DNA of 64,000 bases from Serratia sp. AKBS12 (GTDB lineage Bacteria > Pseudomonadota > Gammaproteobacteria > Enterobacterales > Enterobacteriaceae): assembly GCF_024793895.1 (NCBI RefSeq), contig NZ_JANUSB010000002.1, positions 434,001 through 498,000 on the forward strand, read 5' to 3'. The notes beneath the pieces were generated by a model. That model searched no databases, was not told the origin of the DNA, and saw nothing but the letters and a program-made list of their open reading frames with translations. Position numbers and translations under genes: made by a program. Shown piece by piece: positions 39,860 to 49,080 of the stretch. Position 1 is the stretch's first letter. Every line of letters begins with the position of its first letter.

Positions 39860-40999
39860 CTAGGCTCGTCGTTTATGGAACAGGTTGCGCAGCGCCACGC
39901 TGTTGCGCATCAAGCCGACGGCAATGCCTATGGCGGTATACAGCGCCCCCAACAGCAGCAACATCGCCACGTCGCCCCACACGTCACGTAGCGGCAGGCC
40001 CATCTGGTTCACGCCGGCTATCGCTTTGGTCGCCCAGGTAGAGGGAATCATTGACGAAATGGCGCGCACCCAGCCCGGCATCGCCTGTAGCGGCCAAATG
40101 GTGCCGGAAAGATAAAACACCGGCGTGGTGATAAACGACAGCGTCAGGTAAATCATTTCCACGCTGCGCAGACATTCGGTCACCAGCTTGCCCAGCCCTA
40201 ACACCGCCAGCAGGAAGGGGAACGTCAGCAGCAGTATTTCCGGGATCGCCGCCGCCTGGCGGTATCCCAGCACCCACGGCCACAAGACAAACAGCACGAT
40301 CGACAAGAACAGCCAGATCGGCAGCAATGCAGACAGTCCACCAAGATACACCGGCAGCGAAGGCTTGCCGCCCGGTGCGCTTTTCAGCGCGATGCTGACG
40401 CGCACGCTGGCTATCAGCAACGAGTGCTGTAACAGCATCACCAGCAGGCCAGGGAAGATAATCGCCGCAAAGCTGATACCGGGGTTAAACAGATCCAGCG
40501 TCTGGCCCTGTATCGGCGTCAGTACCACCTTGGCCTGCCGTTCGCTAAAGCCGTTTCGCAGCAGCAGCTCGGTATTGTATTCATTGAGCAACTGCTGATA
40601 AGCGGCAACCACGTCCTGTTGAATCTGTCCATTGGCCAACCGGTTGGTGGCATCACCGAATACCGGAATAACCAGGCTTTCCCCGTGCAGAATTTTCTTT
40701 TCGAGATCCACCGGCATGATGATGATGGCAAACAGTTCGCGCCAGCCCAGATCGCGCTTGGCTTCGTCCAGATTGTCATAGATCTTGATGGCGATTTTTG
40801 AGGTGGCATCCAGTTGGCGGATCAGTTGGCGGCTGGCAGTGCTGTGATCCTGATCGACCACCGCCACCGGCAAATCCCACACCGTGCGGTTGGCGTAAAC
40901 CATACTCATGATGCACAGCGACAACACCAGCATCAGCCACATCGGCCGTTCCAGCATGCCGATCAGCACCCGGCTAAAGGTCTGCCAGAAACTTTTCAT
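39860..40999 (-). CDS. ABC-2-type membrane permease, exporter subunit
   Basis: Inner-membrane protein of 379 aa of the ABC-2 (YhhJ/DrrB-like) family. It has one N-terminal helix (about 15-36), a large extracytoplasmic domain that opens with LPVAVVDQDHS, and five or six C-terminal helices from about residue 175, with the family stretch FYLSGTIWPLQAMPGW near 305. It is the last gene of a three-gene operon with a second ABC-2 permease (4-bp overlap) and an HlyD-type adaptor. No ATP-binding subunit is encoded nearby. The substrate is unknown; related sets export drugs, dyes or lipids. Confidence 0.85.
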   Translation of the reverse strand: MKSFWQTFSRVLIGMLERPMWLMLVLSLCIMSMVYANRTVWDLPVAVVDQDHSTASRQLIRQLDATSKIAIKIYDNLDEAKRDLGWRELFAIIIMPVDLEKKILHGESLVIPVFGDATNRLANGQIQQDVVAAYQQLLNEYNTELLLRNGFSERQAKVVLTPIQGQTLDLFNPGISFAAIIFPGLLVMLLQHSLLIASVRVSIALKSAPGGKPSLPVYLGGLSALLPIWLFLSIVLFVLWPWVLGYRQAAAIPEILLLTFPFLLAVLGLGKLVTECLRSVEMIYLTLSFITTPVFYLSGTIWPLQAMPGWVRAISSMIPSTWATKAIAGVNQMGLPLRDVWGDVAMLLLLGALYTAIGIAVGLMRNSVALRNLFHKRRA

Positions 41000-42150
41000 G
41001 CCGCACTCTCCTGTTTCGCCAGTCGTTTCAACAGCCGGTTACGCACCAGCAATGCCGTCACCAACGGATAAACCAGCAACAGGGCGCACACGCCGAAAAT
41101 CGCCCGCGCCGGCACCTGGCGCAGGAATACGTCAAACATGGCATACAGCGCATGGGTCAGGGGCTCGATGTTGGAGATAATCCGCGCCGGCAACGGCATT
41201 GACAGCTCCGGCACCGCCATCCCCGAAAAGGTCAGCGCGATACTGACCAGGATACCGATCAGGCTGTAGGCGGTGATGGCGCTGCCGGTAAAGGTATACA
41301 GCAGCAAGCCGACGCTCTGAGCAGCAATCACGTAAAAGAAACCGATCAACAGCATAAACAGCGGGTTGCCGCTGACGCGCGCGTCGAAAATCCCCACCAG
41401 CGCGGCGATTTCCACCATCAGCAACGTGGTGAAACAGAGGGTATACGGCGCCAGTTTACCCAACAGCGCCAGGCTGAACGGCCGCGCTTTCAGCAGAGAT
41501 TTACTGCGCGCCAGAACATAGATCATGCAGGTCACGACGAACAGCTGCAGCAGATGAATGGTGGCGGCGAACTGCTGGTAATAAATATAACTGCCGCTGG
41601 CATTGAACAGACTGCCGTAATTGAGCGTGACGTTCGCCAACGGCGGCAACGTTTTGCCCATTTCACCGGCAATAATCGAACGGTAGTTGCCGTTGGTTTC
41701 GCTTATCAACCCGGAGAAATCCTGGGTGGAATACAGCCCTGCGCCGTAGAACAACGCGTTGTAATACAGCACGATGCTCGGCTGTCTGCCCGCCAGTACA
41801 TCGGCTTCAAAATTCGGCGGCGCATACAGCAGCGCGTAATCCTGCGCGCTGCGCAAACGGCGCAGTGACTCATCCATGCCGCCGTCATAGGCCGCGACAT
41901 GGGCGTGAGAACCGGCGTCCAACTTGCGCACCAGCGACTTCGACAGCGGGCTGTGATCGCTGTTGACCACCGACACCGGCAAGTCCAGCAGGGTGCCCTC
42001 GGAAAAGTTGCTGCTGATCAGACCGAACAGCAGCAGCGGGAACAGCCAGCCGAGCCAGTGAATGACCGGGCTGCGCAGAGCAATGCGGCATTCGCTGTCA
42101 AACGCGTGGCTGAAGCAGCGCCAGCAGGCCCTCAGTCTTTCCATTGCCAT
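40996..42150 (-). CDS. ABC-2-type membrane permease, second subunit
   Basis: Second ABC-2 permease of 384 aa, with the same plan as the downstream gene: an N-terminal helix (WLGWLFPLLLFGLI, about 32-46), an extracytoplasmic domain beginning LPVSVVNSDHSPLSK, and C-terminal helices from about 190, with MAVPELSMPLPARI near 310. The two permeases probably form a heterodimer. The start may be 42150 or the ATG two codons on at 42144; both overlap the end of the HlyD gene. No ATPase domain is present in it. Confidence 0.84.
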   Translation of the reverse strand: MAMERLRACWRCFSHAFDSECRIALRSPVIHWLGWLFPLLLFGLISSNFSEGTLLDLPVSVVNSDHSPLSKSLVRKLDAGSHAHVAAYDGGMDESLRRLRSAQDYALLYAPPNFEADVLAGRQPSIVLYYNALFYGAGLYSTQDFSGLISETNGNYRSIIAGEMGKTLPPLANVTLNYGSLFNASGSYIYYQQFAATIHLLQLFVVTCMIYVLARSKSLLKARPFSLALLGKLAPYTLCFTTLLMVEIAALVGIFDARVSGNPLFMLLIGFFYVIAAQSVGLLLYTFTGSAITAYSLIGILVSIALTFSGMAVPELSMPLPARIISNIEPLTHALYAMFDVFLRQVPARAIFGVCALLLVYPLVTALLVRNRLLKRLAKQESAA

Positions 42151-43103
42151 AAGGTGCTCATCCCCGGTCGCAACCCTTCAACTGGCTGCGCCGGATACAG
42201 ACGCACCTCAAAGGTTTTCAGATCAAAATCGCCGGTGGCGCGGGTGGCGCGTTTGGTGGCGTAATCTCCCAGTGGCGCAATGTAACGCACTTCGGCCTCG
42301 ATGGTTTTGTCTTGCAGCGCCGGCACGCGCAGCGACACTTTATCGCCCTTGCGCACATGGGCCAGGATATCTTCCCGCAGGTTGAAGACGAAATAGGCGT
42401 CCGGCACGCGGATCAGCGTCAGCAGCGGGCTGGAGGCGTTAAGCAGCTCCCCCACTTCGGCCGGGATCGGCCCCACTTCACCATCCACCGGCGCTTTGAC
42501 CTGCAGATCGTCGGTTTGCGCCTTCACTTCCAGCAGGTTTTCTTCTGCCGCCCGCAGCGCCGCCGCGTATTGCTGCCGCAGTTCAATGCGATCGCCGTTA
42601 ATGCCTTCATCCAGACTGGCCTTGGCCGCCAATACCTGCTGATAGGCGGTATCACGTGCGCGCCGCGAGTTATCCAGCTCGGAACGGGAAACATATCCTT
42701 TGGCGGCCACGCTCTGATTGCGATCGTAATCACGCTGCGCATTACGCAGTTCGGCCTGCGCTTGCGCCAGACTGGCGCGCAGATTGCGGATGCTTTCTTC
42801 ACGGGTACCGTGCAGCGATTGCTCAAGCTGCGCCTTGGCTTCATCACGCGATGCCTGTGCGGAACGCAGTTGCGCCATCAGTTCCGGACTGTCTAGTTGA
42901 ATCATCAGTTGCCCGGTTTTGACATCGTCGCCCCGCTCGACCAAACGTTCAATCACCCGCCCTTTGGCCTTGGAAGCCACGATCACTTCCGGTGCATCTA
43001 CTTCACCCTGCAATAACAGATACTGGTTATGCGCGCGGAACAATACCGCCATGGCGATAACGATCACCACCAGCAACAGGGTAAATAGCGTCTTTTTTTT
43101 CAT
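42132..43103 (-). CDS. HlyD-family periplasmic adaptor (membrane fusion protein)
   Basis: Membrane fusion protein of 323 aa. It has an N-terminal signal anchor (LFTLLLVVIVIAMAVLF, residues 5-21), a biotinyl-lipoyl-like domain split round a long alpha hairpin (about 75-205, rich in Gln/Ala/Arg, coiled coil), and a C-terminal beta-barrel. The lipoyl half-motif VKAPVDGEVGPIPAEVGE is clear near residue 212. It is first in the operon with the two ABC-2 permeases and probably bridges them to an outer-membrane channel such as TolC. Similar to E. coli YhiI-type adaptors. Confidence 0.87.
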   Translation of the reverse strand: MKKKTLFTLLLVVIVIAMAVLFRAHNQYLLLQGEVDAPEVIVASKAKGRVIERLVERGDDVKTGQLMIQLDSPELMAQLRSAQASRDEAKAQLEQSLHGTREESIRNLRASLAQAQAELRNAQRDYDRNQSVAAKGYVSRSELDNSRRARDTAYQQVLAAKASLDEGINGDRIELRQQYAAALRAAEENLLEVKAQTDDLQVKAPVDGEVGPIPAEVGELLNASSPLLTLIRVPDAYFVFNLREDILAHVRKGDKVSLRVPALQDKTIEAEVRYIAPLGDYATKRATRATGDFDLKTFEVRLYPAQPVEGLRPGMSTLWQWKD

Positions 43104-43312
43104 GCACTCGGCTCCCTGAACGATACGTGGCGGGGGGAAAGGTAACGGTCCATATTCGTTGAATCTCCTAACATATCATTTCTGTAGCAAGAATATCACA
43201 AGCACGGATATCCCCTTTTATAACCGCAATTTGAATTATGCTTTTAACGTTAACTTGCAGATTGCTGCACTCGCCCTTTACGCGATAACACTTTAGCCAA
43301 TGGACGAATAAC
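43104..43312. promoter_or_regulatory. Divergent promoter region of the exporter operon and yhbW
   Basis: AT-rich 209-bp gap without a gene. It must carry the promoters for the exporter operon (minus) and yhbW (plus). No operator could be assigned with confidence. Confidence 0.4.
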
Positions 43313-44326
43313 ATGACTGAAACCACACGGGTACCGCTTTCGGTACTGGATCTTTCACCGATCCCGGCCGGTGCCAAACCGCGCGATGCTTTCCACAGCT
43401 CTTTAGATTTAGCACAACATGCTGAAAAGTGGGGCTTCCAACGCTATTGGTTAGCGGAGCATCACAATATGACCGGCATCGGCAGCGCCGCCACCTCGGT
43501 ATTGCTGGGCTACCTGGCCGCCGGCACGCACAGCATCCGCCTCGGTTCTGGCGGGGTGATGTTGCCAAACCATGCGCCGCTGGTGATCGCCGAGCAGTTT
43601 GGCACGCTGGAATCGCTGTATCCCGGGCGCATCGATCTGGGGCTGGGCCGCGCGCCCGGTACCGATCAACGCACCATGATGGCGCTGCGCCGTCACCTGT
43701 CGGGGGAAGTGGACAACTTCCCGCGCGACGTGCAGGAGCTGCAACATTACTTTGGCGAAGTGCAGCCGGGCCAGGCGGTACAGGCGGTGCCAGGACAAGG
43801 CCTGCATGTGCCAATCTGGCTGTTGGGATCCAGCCTGTACAGTGCGCAACTGGCGGCCAAGCTGGGGCTGCCGTTCGCCTTTGCCTCCCACTTTGCGCCA
43901 GACATGCTGTTCCAGGCCTTGAAGCTGTACCGTGAAAATTATCAGCCATCCGAACGCTGGCCACAGCCGCATGCCATGGTATGCGTCAACGTAGTGGCCG
44001 CCGACAGTGACAATGATGCACGCTTCCTGTTTACCTCGATGCAGCAACAGTTCATCAATCTGCGCCGCGGCTCGCCTGGCCCATTGCCGGCACCGGTCGA
44101 CAATATTCATGCACTGTGGACCGCCGGCGAACAATACGGCGTTGAACAGGCGCTGAGCATGTCGATTATTGGCAATGAAACTACCGTACGCCACGGCCTG
44201 CAAACGCTGCTGCGGGAAACCGAAGCCGACGAAATCATGGTTAACGGCCAGATCTTCGATCATCAGGCACGTCTGCGTTCGTTCGAGATTGTATCATCGG
44301 TCAAAGACGATCTGCGCAAGAGCTAA
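43313..44326 (+). CDS. yhbW: Luciferase-like monooxygenase YhbW
   Basis: Flavin-dependent, bacterial-luciferase-fold protein of 337 aa, closely similar to E. coli YhbW. Landmarks are [12 protein letters not shown] (about 43-54), [18 protein letters not shown] (about 78-95) and [19 protein letters not shown]. The family uses FMNH2 and O2, but no substrate is known. In E. coli it directly follows ubiV; here array 3 and the exporter operon lie between. A hairpin terminator follows. Confidence 0.92.
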   Translation: MTETTRVPLSVLDLSPIPAGAKPRDAFHSSLDLAQHAEKWGFQRYWLAEHHNMTGIGSAATSVLLGYLAAGTHSIRLGSGGVMLPNHAPLVIAEQFGTLESLYPGRIDLGLGRAPGTDQRTMMALRRHLSGEVDNFPRDVQELQHYFGEVQPGQAVQAVPGQGLHVPIWLLGSSLYSAQLAAKLGLPFAFASHFAPDMLFQALKLYRENYQPSERWPQPHAMVCVNVVAADSDNDARFLFTSMQQQFINLRRGSPGPLPAPVDNIHALWTAGEQYGVEQALSMSIIGNETTVRHGLQTLLRETEADEIMVNGQIFDHQARLRSFEIVSSVKDDLRKS

Positions 44327-44332
44327 ACCATC

Positions 44333-44356
44333 GGGCGCCGCACGGCGCCCTGTTTT
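44333..44356 (+). terminator. Terminator after yhbW
   Basis: A 7-bp GC stem GGGCGCC/GGCGCCC with a GCAC loop is followed by TGTTTTC. It separates yhbW from the convergent yedEF pair. Confidence 0.75.
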
Positions 44357-44595
44357 CAGCGTTGGATAAGATAGCGAATGGTGGGCCCGTCCTGCTGAAT
44401 ATCCAACACCTGATAACCATGATTGCGCGCGTCGATCGGGATATTGTTGATCGACTGCGGACAGTCGCTGATCACTTCCAGCACCTCGCCCGGCTTGAGT
44501 TGTGGCATTGCCTCCAAGGTGGCGACCGCCGGATAGGGGCAGGGTTCGCCCAGCATGTCCAACCGGTAATCCGGCACTATGGTAGATTGTTTCAT
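44356..44595 (-). CDS. yedF: TusA/SirA-like sulfurtransferase-fold protein YedF
   Basis: A 79-aa TusA-family protein. It has the conserved CPxP motif (GEPCPYPAVATLEAM, Cys about 19) and a second Cys in SDCPQSINNIP. It is nearly identical to E. coli YedF. The start at 44595 gives MKQSTIVPDYRLDMLG and overlaps the yedE stop by 4 bp (ATGA); a longer frame to 44661 would run into yedE. It is thought to act with YedE in selenium or sulfur metabolism. Confidence 0.93.
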   Translation of the reverse strand: MKQSTIVPDYRLDMLGEPCPYPAVATLEAMPQLKPGEVLEVISDCPQSINNIPIDARNHGYQVLDIQQDGPTIRYLIQR

Positions 44596-45806
44596 GACAT
44601 ATTCCTCAAATTGCCTACCTGCGCCTGCGGTCTGGCACGGAAAAAGCGTTTTTCCCACCACAGCATGGCGACGAACGCCAACGCCAGCAGCAGGTAGGTT
44701 ACCAGCAGGCCGCCAAGCGGGCCGAAGGTGTCCAGCAGATTGACTTTGTCATAGTTGGTGGCCAATGCCGGAGCCAGATCGTCCCAATAATAGGCCAGTA
44801 GCGTTGCACCGATGATATTGCCAAGCCCGACCCACCAGTAATGGATTTGCCCTTCGACCGCGCGGTACATCCAGCCGGTTTCACAGCCGCCCGCCAGCAC
44901 GATACCAAAACCAAACAGCAGTCCCCCCAGCACCGCGTTCGGACCTGCCCACATGATTTTGGGCGATACGCCAAGCTGAACATAGCTGAAGATGCCTATC
45001 GCGCTGACCGCCATGCCCAGAATAATCGCCTTGGCCATGTGGGTGCGGCCGGTGATCCACACATCGCGGAACGCCGAGGTGAAACAGATCTGCGCGCGTT
45101 CAATCAGCAGGCCGAAGCCGATACCAAACAGCATGGCAATGCCGAGCTTGGGCGCATCAAATAGCGTCCACAGCGACCAGGCAACGGCCAGCAGGAATAT
45201 CAGCATGCCGAGCCGAAAACGACGACGCGCCTGCTGCGGTTGCTGCGTCAATGGCGCCGCAGCTTGCACCTTCTGCAATTTCACCGGGATACGAAACAGC
45301 GGCAACAGGGTAAATTTGGCGCCGAAGTACGACCCCACGGCGGTCGCCAGCGCAAAAAACCAGGCGTGCAGCGAAAATTGCGGAATACCGGTAAAGAAGG
45401 CGGCAAGGTTGCAACCCATCGCCAAACGCGCGCCAAAGCCGGCGATGATGCCGCCCAACAACGCCTGTACGATACGAATACGGTGCTGCGGCCGGCGCAG
45501 CTTAATATTGTTGGCCCACAGCGCGGCGGCAATGCAACCGGCGAACATGCCGATTATCATCCGTCCATCGATGCGTTGTAGCGGCGTCCCATCGAGGCCG
45601 ATAAGCTTGAAGTAGCCCCATTGTTCCGGGTGAAAACCGAGCCACTGCAACACGTGGCCGCCCCAACGGGTAAATTCACCGGTCACTGCCCAGAAGGTGC
45701 CGGTCAGGCCGAAATAATAGGTGGCAAGGATCCCCGCGGCGATCACCGCCGGTAATGGCGCCCAAAAGCGCACCAGATATTGCGATTGGAATTGCTGCCA
45801 GCTCAT
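44592..45806 (-). CDS. yedE: YeeE/YedE-family membrane transporter YedE
   Basis: Inner-membrane protein of 404 aa with about ten helices, duplicated YeeE/YedE halves and the cysteine-bearing signatures GARLAMGCNLAAFFTG (about 120) and VLAGGCETGWMYR (about 305). It resembles E. coli YedE (FdhT), linked to selenium supply for formate dehydrogenase; relatives import thiosulfate. It is translationally coupled to yedF. In E. coli yedEF sits elsewhere; here it replaces mtr between yhbW and deaD. Confidence 0.9.
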   Translation of the reverse strand: MSWQQFQSQYLVRFWAPLPAVIAAGILATYYFGLTGTFWAVTGEFTRWGGHVLQWLGFHPEQWGYFKLIGLDGTPLQRIDGRMIIGMFAGCIAAALWANNIKLRRPQHRIRIVQALLGGIIAGFGARLAMGCNLAAFFTGIPQFSLHAWFFALATAVGSYFGAKFTLLPLFRIPVKLQKVQAAAPLTQQPQQARRRFRLGMLIFLLAVAWSLWTLFDAPKLGIAMLFGIGFGLLIERAQICFTSAFRDVWITGRTHMAKAIILGMAVSAIGIFSYVQLGVSPKIMWAGPNAVLGGLLFGFGIVLAGGCETGWMYRAVEGQIHYWWVGLGNIIGATLLAYYWDDLAPALATNYDKVNLLDTFGPLGGLLVTYLLLALAFVAMLWWEKRFFRARPQAQVGNLRNMS

Positions 45807-45890
45807 GGCATCTCCTGTACATCACATCCATGAATAATAACCTGATGAATGATACGCCATTAACCGCAGCAATCTCTATTTTTCAGACAT

Positions 45891-45918
45891 AAAAAAACCA
45901 GCCCGAAGGCTGGTTTTC
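45891..45918 (-). terminator. Rho-independent terminator after deaD
   Basis: On the minus strand CCAGCC-TTCG-GGCTGG is followed by seven T residues, a textbook UUCG-loop terminator 33 bp after the deaD stop. Confidence 0.9.
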
Positions 45919-45950
45919 ATCATGACTTAATGCGAACGATAAATCAGTGC

Positions 45951-47879
45951 TTATGCATCACCGAAACGACGGCGTGGAGCGGCTGGCGCTGCATCGTCAC
46001 GGCGCGGTGCGCGGTCACGGTTGAAGTTACCGCCGCCACGACGTTCGCCACCGGCTGCATTGCCGCCTTCACGACGCTCGCCAAAAGAACGACGCGGTGC
46101 GCCTTCACGACGTTCGCCGTTGAAAGGACGACCGTTGCCACGACGTTCGCCACCGGCGTTACCGCCTTCGCGACGCTCACGACGTTCATGCGGCTGAGCA
46201 TCGCCCAGCAGTTGCATATTCATCGGCTTGTTCAGGATGCGGGTGCGCGTGAAGTGATTCAGGATCTCGCCCGGCATGCCTTTTGGCAGTTCGATGGTGG
46301 AGTGGGTACCAAACAGCTTGATGTTACCGATGTAACGGCTGCTGATGTCGCCTTCGTTGGCGATCGCACCAACGATGTGACGCACTTCCACGCCGTCATC
46401 ACGGCCAACTTCGATGCGGTACAGCTGCATTTCACCCACGTCACGACGTTCGCGACGCTGTGGACGCTCACCGCCGTCACGGCTATCACGACGACGGTCA
46501 CCGCCGCGATCGTCACGGTCGTTGAATTCACGACGCTGACGCGGTTTGAACACCGGATCCGGTGGCAGGATCAGTGGGCGTTCGCCCTGTGCCATCTTAA
46601 GCAGTGCTGCTGCAAGCGTTTCGATGTCCAGCTCTTCTTCCGGCTGCAGTTTAGCCAGCAACGCGCGGTACATGTCCAGATCGCTGCTTTCCAGCTGCTG
46701 CTGGACTTTAGCGGCGAACTTGGCCAGACGGCGTTGACCCAGCAGTTCTGCGTTCGGCAGCTCAACTTCAGGGATCGTCAGCTTCATGGTGCGTTCAATG
46801 TTGCGCAGCAGGCGGCGTTCGCGGTTTTCCACAAACAGCAGCGCGCGGCCAGCGCGGCCCGCACGACCGGTACGGCCGATACGGTGAACGTAAGACTCGG
46901 AATCCATCGGGATATCGTAGTTGACTACCAGGCTGATGCGCTCAACGTCCAGACCACGGGCCGCAACGTCGGTAGCAATCAGGATATCCAGACGACCGTC
47001 TTTCAAACGCTCCAGGGTCTGCTCACGCAGCGCCTGGTTCATGTCGCCATTCAGCGCGGCGCTGCTGTAACCGCTGCGCTCCAGCGCTTCGGCCACTTCC
47101 AGCGTGGCGTTTTTGGTACGCACGAAGATGATGGCTGCATCAAAGTCTTCTGCTTCCAGGAAACGCACCAGCGCTTCGTTTTTACGCATGCCCTGCGCAG
47201 TCCAGTAGCTCTGGCTGATGTCAGGACGGGTAGTGATGCTGGATTGAATGCGCACTTCCTGCGGCTCTTTCATAAAGCGGCGGGTAATGCGACGAATCGC
47301 TTCCGGCATGGTAGCGGAGAACAGCGCGGTCTGATGTTCAGCCGGGATTTCCGCCATGATGGTTTCTACGTCTTCGATAAAGCCCATGCGCAGCATTTCG
47401 TCGGCTTCATCCAGCACCAGGCCACTCAGGTTGGAGAGGTTCAGGGTGCCGCGTTTCAGGTGGTCCAGCAGACGGCCTGGGGTACCCACTACGATTTGTG
47501 GACCCTGGCGCAGGGCGCGCAGCTGCACGTCGTAACGCTGGCCGCCGTACAGGGCCACAACGTTAACGCCGTTCATGTGTTTGGAGAAATCGGTCATCGC
47601 TTCGGCAACCTGAACCGCCAGTTCACGGGTCGGAGCCAGCACCAGAATCTGTGGTGCCTTCAGGGAAGCGTCAAGGTTATGCAGCAGTGGCAGCGAGAAC
47701 GCCGCAGTTTTACCGCTACCGGTTTGTGCCATACCCAGCACATCGCGACCGTTCAACAGGTGAGGAATACACTCTGCCTGGATCGGTGACGGTTTTTCAT
47801 AGCCCAGATCGGTCAGGGCGGAAATGATAGGAGCAGACAGCCCCAGGTCAGCAAAAGAGGTTTCAAGCTCAGTAGTCAT
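45951..47879 (-). CDS. deaD: ATP-dependent DEAD-box RNA helicase DeaD (CsdA)
   Basis: Cold-shock RNA helicase active in 50S ribosome assembly and mRNA decay, 642 aa. RecA-like motifs in order: [10 protein letters not shown] (I, about 47), PTRELAVQ (Ia), DEAD box LDEADEML (II, about 157), SAT (III), then [11 protein letters not shown] (VI, about 320). The DbpA-like RNA-binding domain (about 480-560) contains [19 protein letters not shown]. The C-terminal tail is an unusually repetitive Arg/Gly/Glu-rich stretch with several GERR/RREGG units. The start MTTELETSF at 47879 overlaps the yrbN stop; an in-frame ATG five codons earlier lies within yrbN and is rejected. Confidence 0.95.
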   Translation of the reverse strand: MTTELETSFADLGLSAPIISALTDLGYEKPSPIQAECIPHLLNGRDVLGMAQTGSGKTAAFSLPLLHNLDASLKAPQILVLAPTRELAVQVAEAMTDFSKHMNGVNVVALYGGQRYDVQLRALRQGPQIVVGTPGRLLDHLKRGTLNLSNLSGLVLDEADEMLRMGFIEDVETIMAEIPAEHQTALFSATMPEAIRRITRRFMKEPQEVRIQSSITTRPDISQSYWTAQGMRKNEALVRFLEAEDFDAAIIFVRTKNATLEVAEALERSGYSSAALNGDMNQALREQTLERLKDGRLDILIATDVAARGLDVERISLVVNYDIPMDSESYVHRIGRTGRAGRAGRALLFVENRERRLLRNIERTMKLTIPEVELPNAELLGQRRLAKFAAKVQQQLESSDLDMYRALLAKLQPEEELDIETLAAALLKMAQGERPLILPPDPVFKPRQRREFNDRDDRGGDRRRDSRDGGERPQRRERRDVGEMQLYRIEVGRDDGVEVRHIVGAIANEGDISSRYIGNIKLFGTHSTIELPKGMPGEILNHFTRTRILNKPMNMQLLGDAQPHERRERREGGNAGGERRGNGRPFNGERREGAPRRSFGERREGGNAAGGERRGGGNFNRDRAPRRDDAAPAAPRRRFGDA

Positions 47880-47949
47880 GTACACGTGCCTCATTAATAA
47901 TGGCAGCCAGTCTACATAACTCGTCGAGAAAATTTTCAGTCATTTTCAT
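47869..47949 (-). CDS. yrbN: YrbN small protein, 26 aa, overlapping deaD
   Basis: A 26-codon ORF on the minus strand begins [16 protein letters not shown] and ends ARVHDY. This agrees with my recollection of E. coli YrbN, which sits in the same place. Its stop lies inside the first codons of deaD (11-bp overlap), so ribosomes finishing yrbN could re-initiate on deaD. No strong Shine-Dalgarno is visible before it. The function is unknown; conservation of sequence and overlap suggests a translational leader for deaD. Confidence 0.88.
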   Translation of the reverse strand: MKMTENFLDELCRLAAIINEARVHDY

Positions 47950-47990
47950 TGAAAAGTGTGAACCGGCTCAAATTAGATTATAAAACGAAC

Positions 47991-48014
47991 AAAAAAGCCC
48001 TCACCCGTGAAGGC
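47991..48014 (-). terminator. Terminator after nlpI
   Basis: On the minus strand GCCTTCA-CGGG-TGAGGGC (one G-T pair) is followed by TTTTTT. It lies 54 bp past the nlpI stop and 42 bp before yrbN. Confidence 0.75.
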
Positions 48015-48067
48015 GATAGCTATGGTCGGTTAAACCAAGGTCTATCAGGCTGTAAGATGTTCGTCAG

Positions 48068-48952
48068 CTATTGCTGGTCCGATTCCGATAGGTCGTCTTG
48101 TTCTTGGCCCAAAAGCGCCAATTCCAACAATGCATAGCGGTGCTCAACAAAGTTATGAACGTTGTTAGCCACCGTCAGTTTGAACAGCGCCGAAGCGGTG
48201 TCCTTGTCCCCCAGACTCAGGTAGTGTTTACCCAAATAGAAGTCAGTTTCACTGAGATGCTCAGCGAGCGAAGTGTTATCCGTTGCATCCGCCTTGAGGC
48301 TTTCCATCAGCGTTTTTTCGCTGATCTTGCCCAGGTAGAATTCGACAATTTTCCATCCCCATTGCCCTCGGTCCGCTTTGTCGTAACGCTGTTGAAGCGC
48401 TACGTCAGCCTTCTTGGGATCGATTTCTCGTTCCACAAGATACAGCCACAACGAACGGAAGGGATCATTTGGGTCGTCTTGATAAAACGCCAGCAGATCA
48501 TCCTGCGCCAACGGGAAGCGGCCGCCATAATACAGTGCGATGCCCCGGTTTAAACGCGCGTAATTGTAAGTTGGATCAAGCTCTAGTACAGAATCAAACG
48601 CTTCATAGGCAGCATCAAAATTGCCTGCCTGCGTTAAGTAAATGCCCAGGTAGTTGAAAACTTCCGGCATATCGGGACGTATCGCCAGCGCTTGTGAAAA
48701 GTCATTGCGCGCCAGTGCACGTAACCCAAGACTATCATACAGCACACCGCGCTCATATAAAAGCTGCGCGCGCTCATCGTCCGTCAGTGCCCGACTGGCA
48801 AGTATTTGTTCCATGCGCGCCAGGATCACTTCCTGCTGCAACGTAGGCTGCAACGGGATAGCCAGAACGTCATCTTTACGCCAATCATTGTTGCTGCATC
48901 CTGCCAGCATGAGCGCTGTCGCAACGTAACACCAGCGTAAGAAAGGCTTCAT
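48068..48952 (-). CDS. nlpI: Lipoprotein NlpI
   Basis: Outer-membrane-anchored TPR lipoprotein of 294 aa that, in E. coli, delivers substrates such as MepS to the protease Prc and scaffolds peptidoglycan hydrolases. The signal peptide ends in the lipobox LMLAGC (Cys19). TPR repeats follow: [37 protein letters not shown] and further copies to about residue 270. The start at 48952 ([11 protein letters not shown]) is set by the signal peptide; upstream in-frame codons would bury it. It lies downstream of pnp, as in E. coli. Confidence 0.95.
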   Translation of the reverse strand: MKPFLRWCYVATALMLAGCSNNDWRKDDVLAIPLQPTLQQEVILARMEQILASRALTDDERAQLLYERGVLYDSLGLRALARNDFSQALAIRPDMPEVFNYLGIYLTQAGNFDAAYEAFDSVLELDPTYNYARLNRGIALYYGGRFPLAQDDLLAFYQDDPNDPFRSLWLYLVEREIDPKKADVALQQRYDKADRGQWGWKIVEFYLGKISEKTLMESLKADATDNTSLAEHLSETDFYLGKHYLSLGDKDTASALFKLTVANNVHNFVEHRYALLELALLGQEQDDLSESDQQ

Positions 48953-49034
48953 TTCCCACTCCCGAAGACAAACATTGGATGAACGTCCTGTCCTCCGCTT
49001 GCTAAAACGCGGGCTTCCTACCCGCGCGATACGA

Positions 49035-49064
49035 ACAGCTCCCAACCCCAGGGCGGGGAGCTGT
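49035..49064 (-). terminator. Stem-loop after pnp
   Basis: A 9-bp stem (ACAGCTCCC/GGGAGCTGT) lies 17 bp past the pnp stop. No T-run follows, so it may limit 3' decay or give partial termination before nlpI. Confidence 0.5.
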
Positions 49065-49080
49065 CAAAACTGCTTTACAG

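Noticed and set aside
45930-47789. A 619-codon plus-strand open frame
   Set aside because: Antisense to deaD; Thr/Phe/Val-rich with no family match, produced by codon bias of the real gene.
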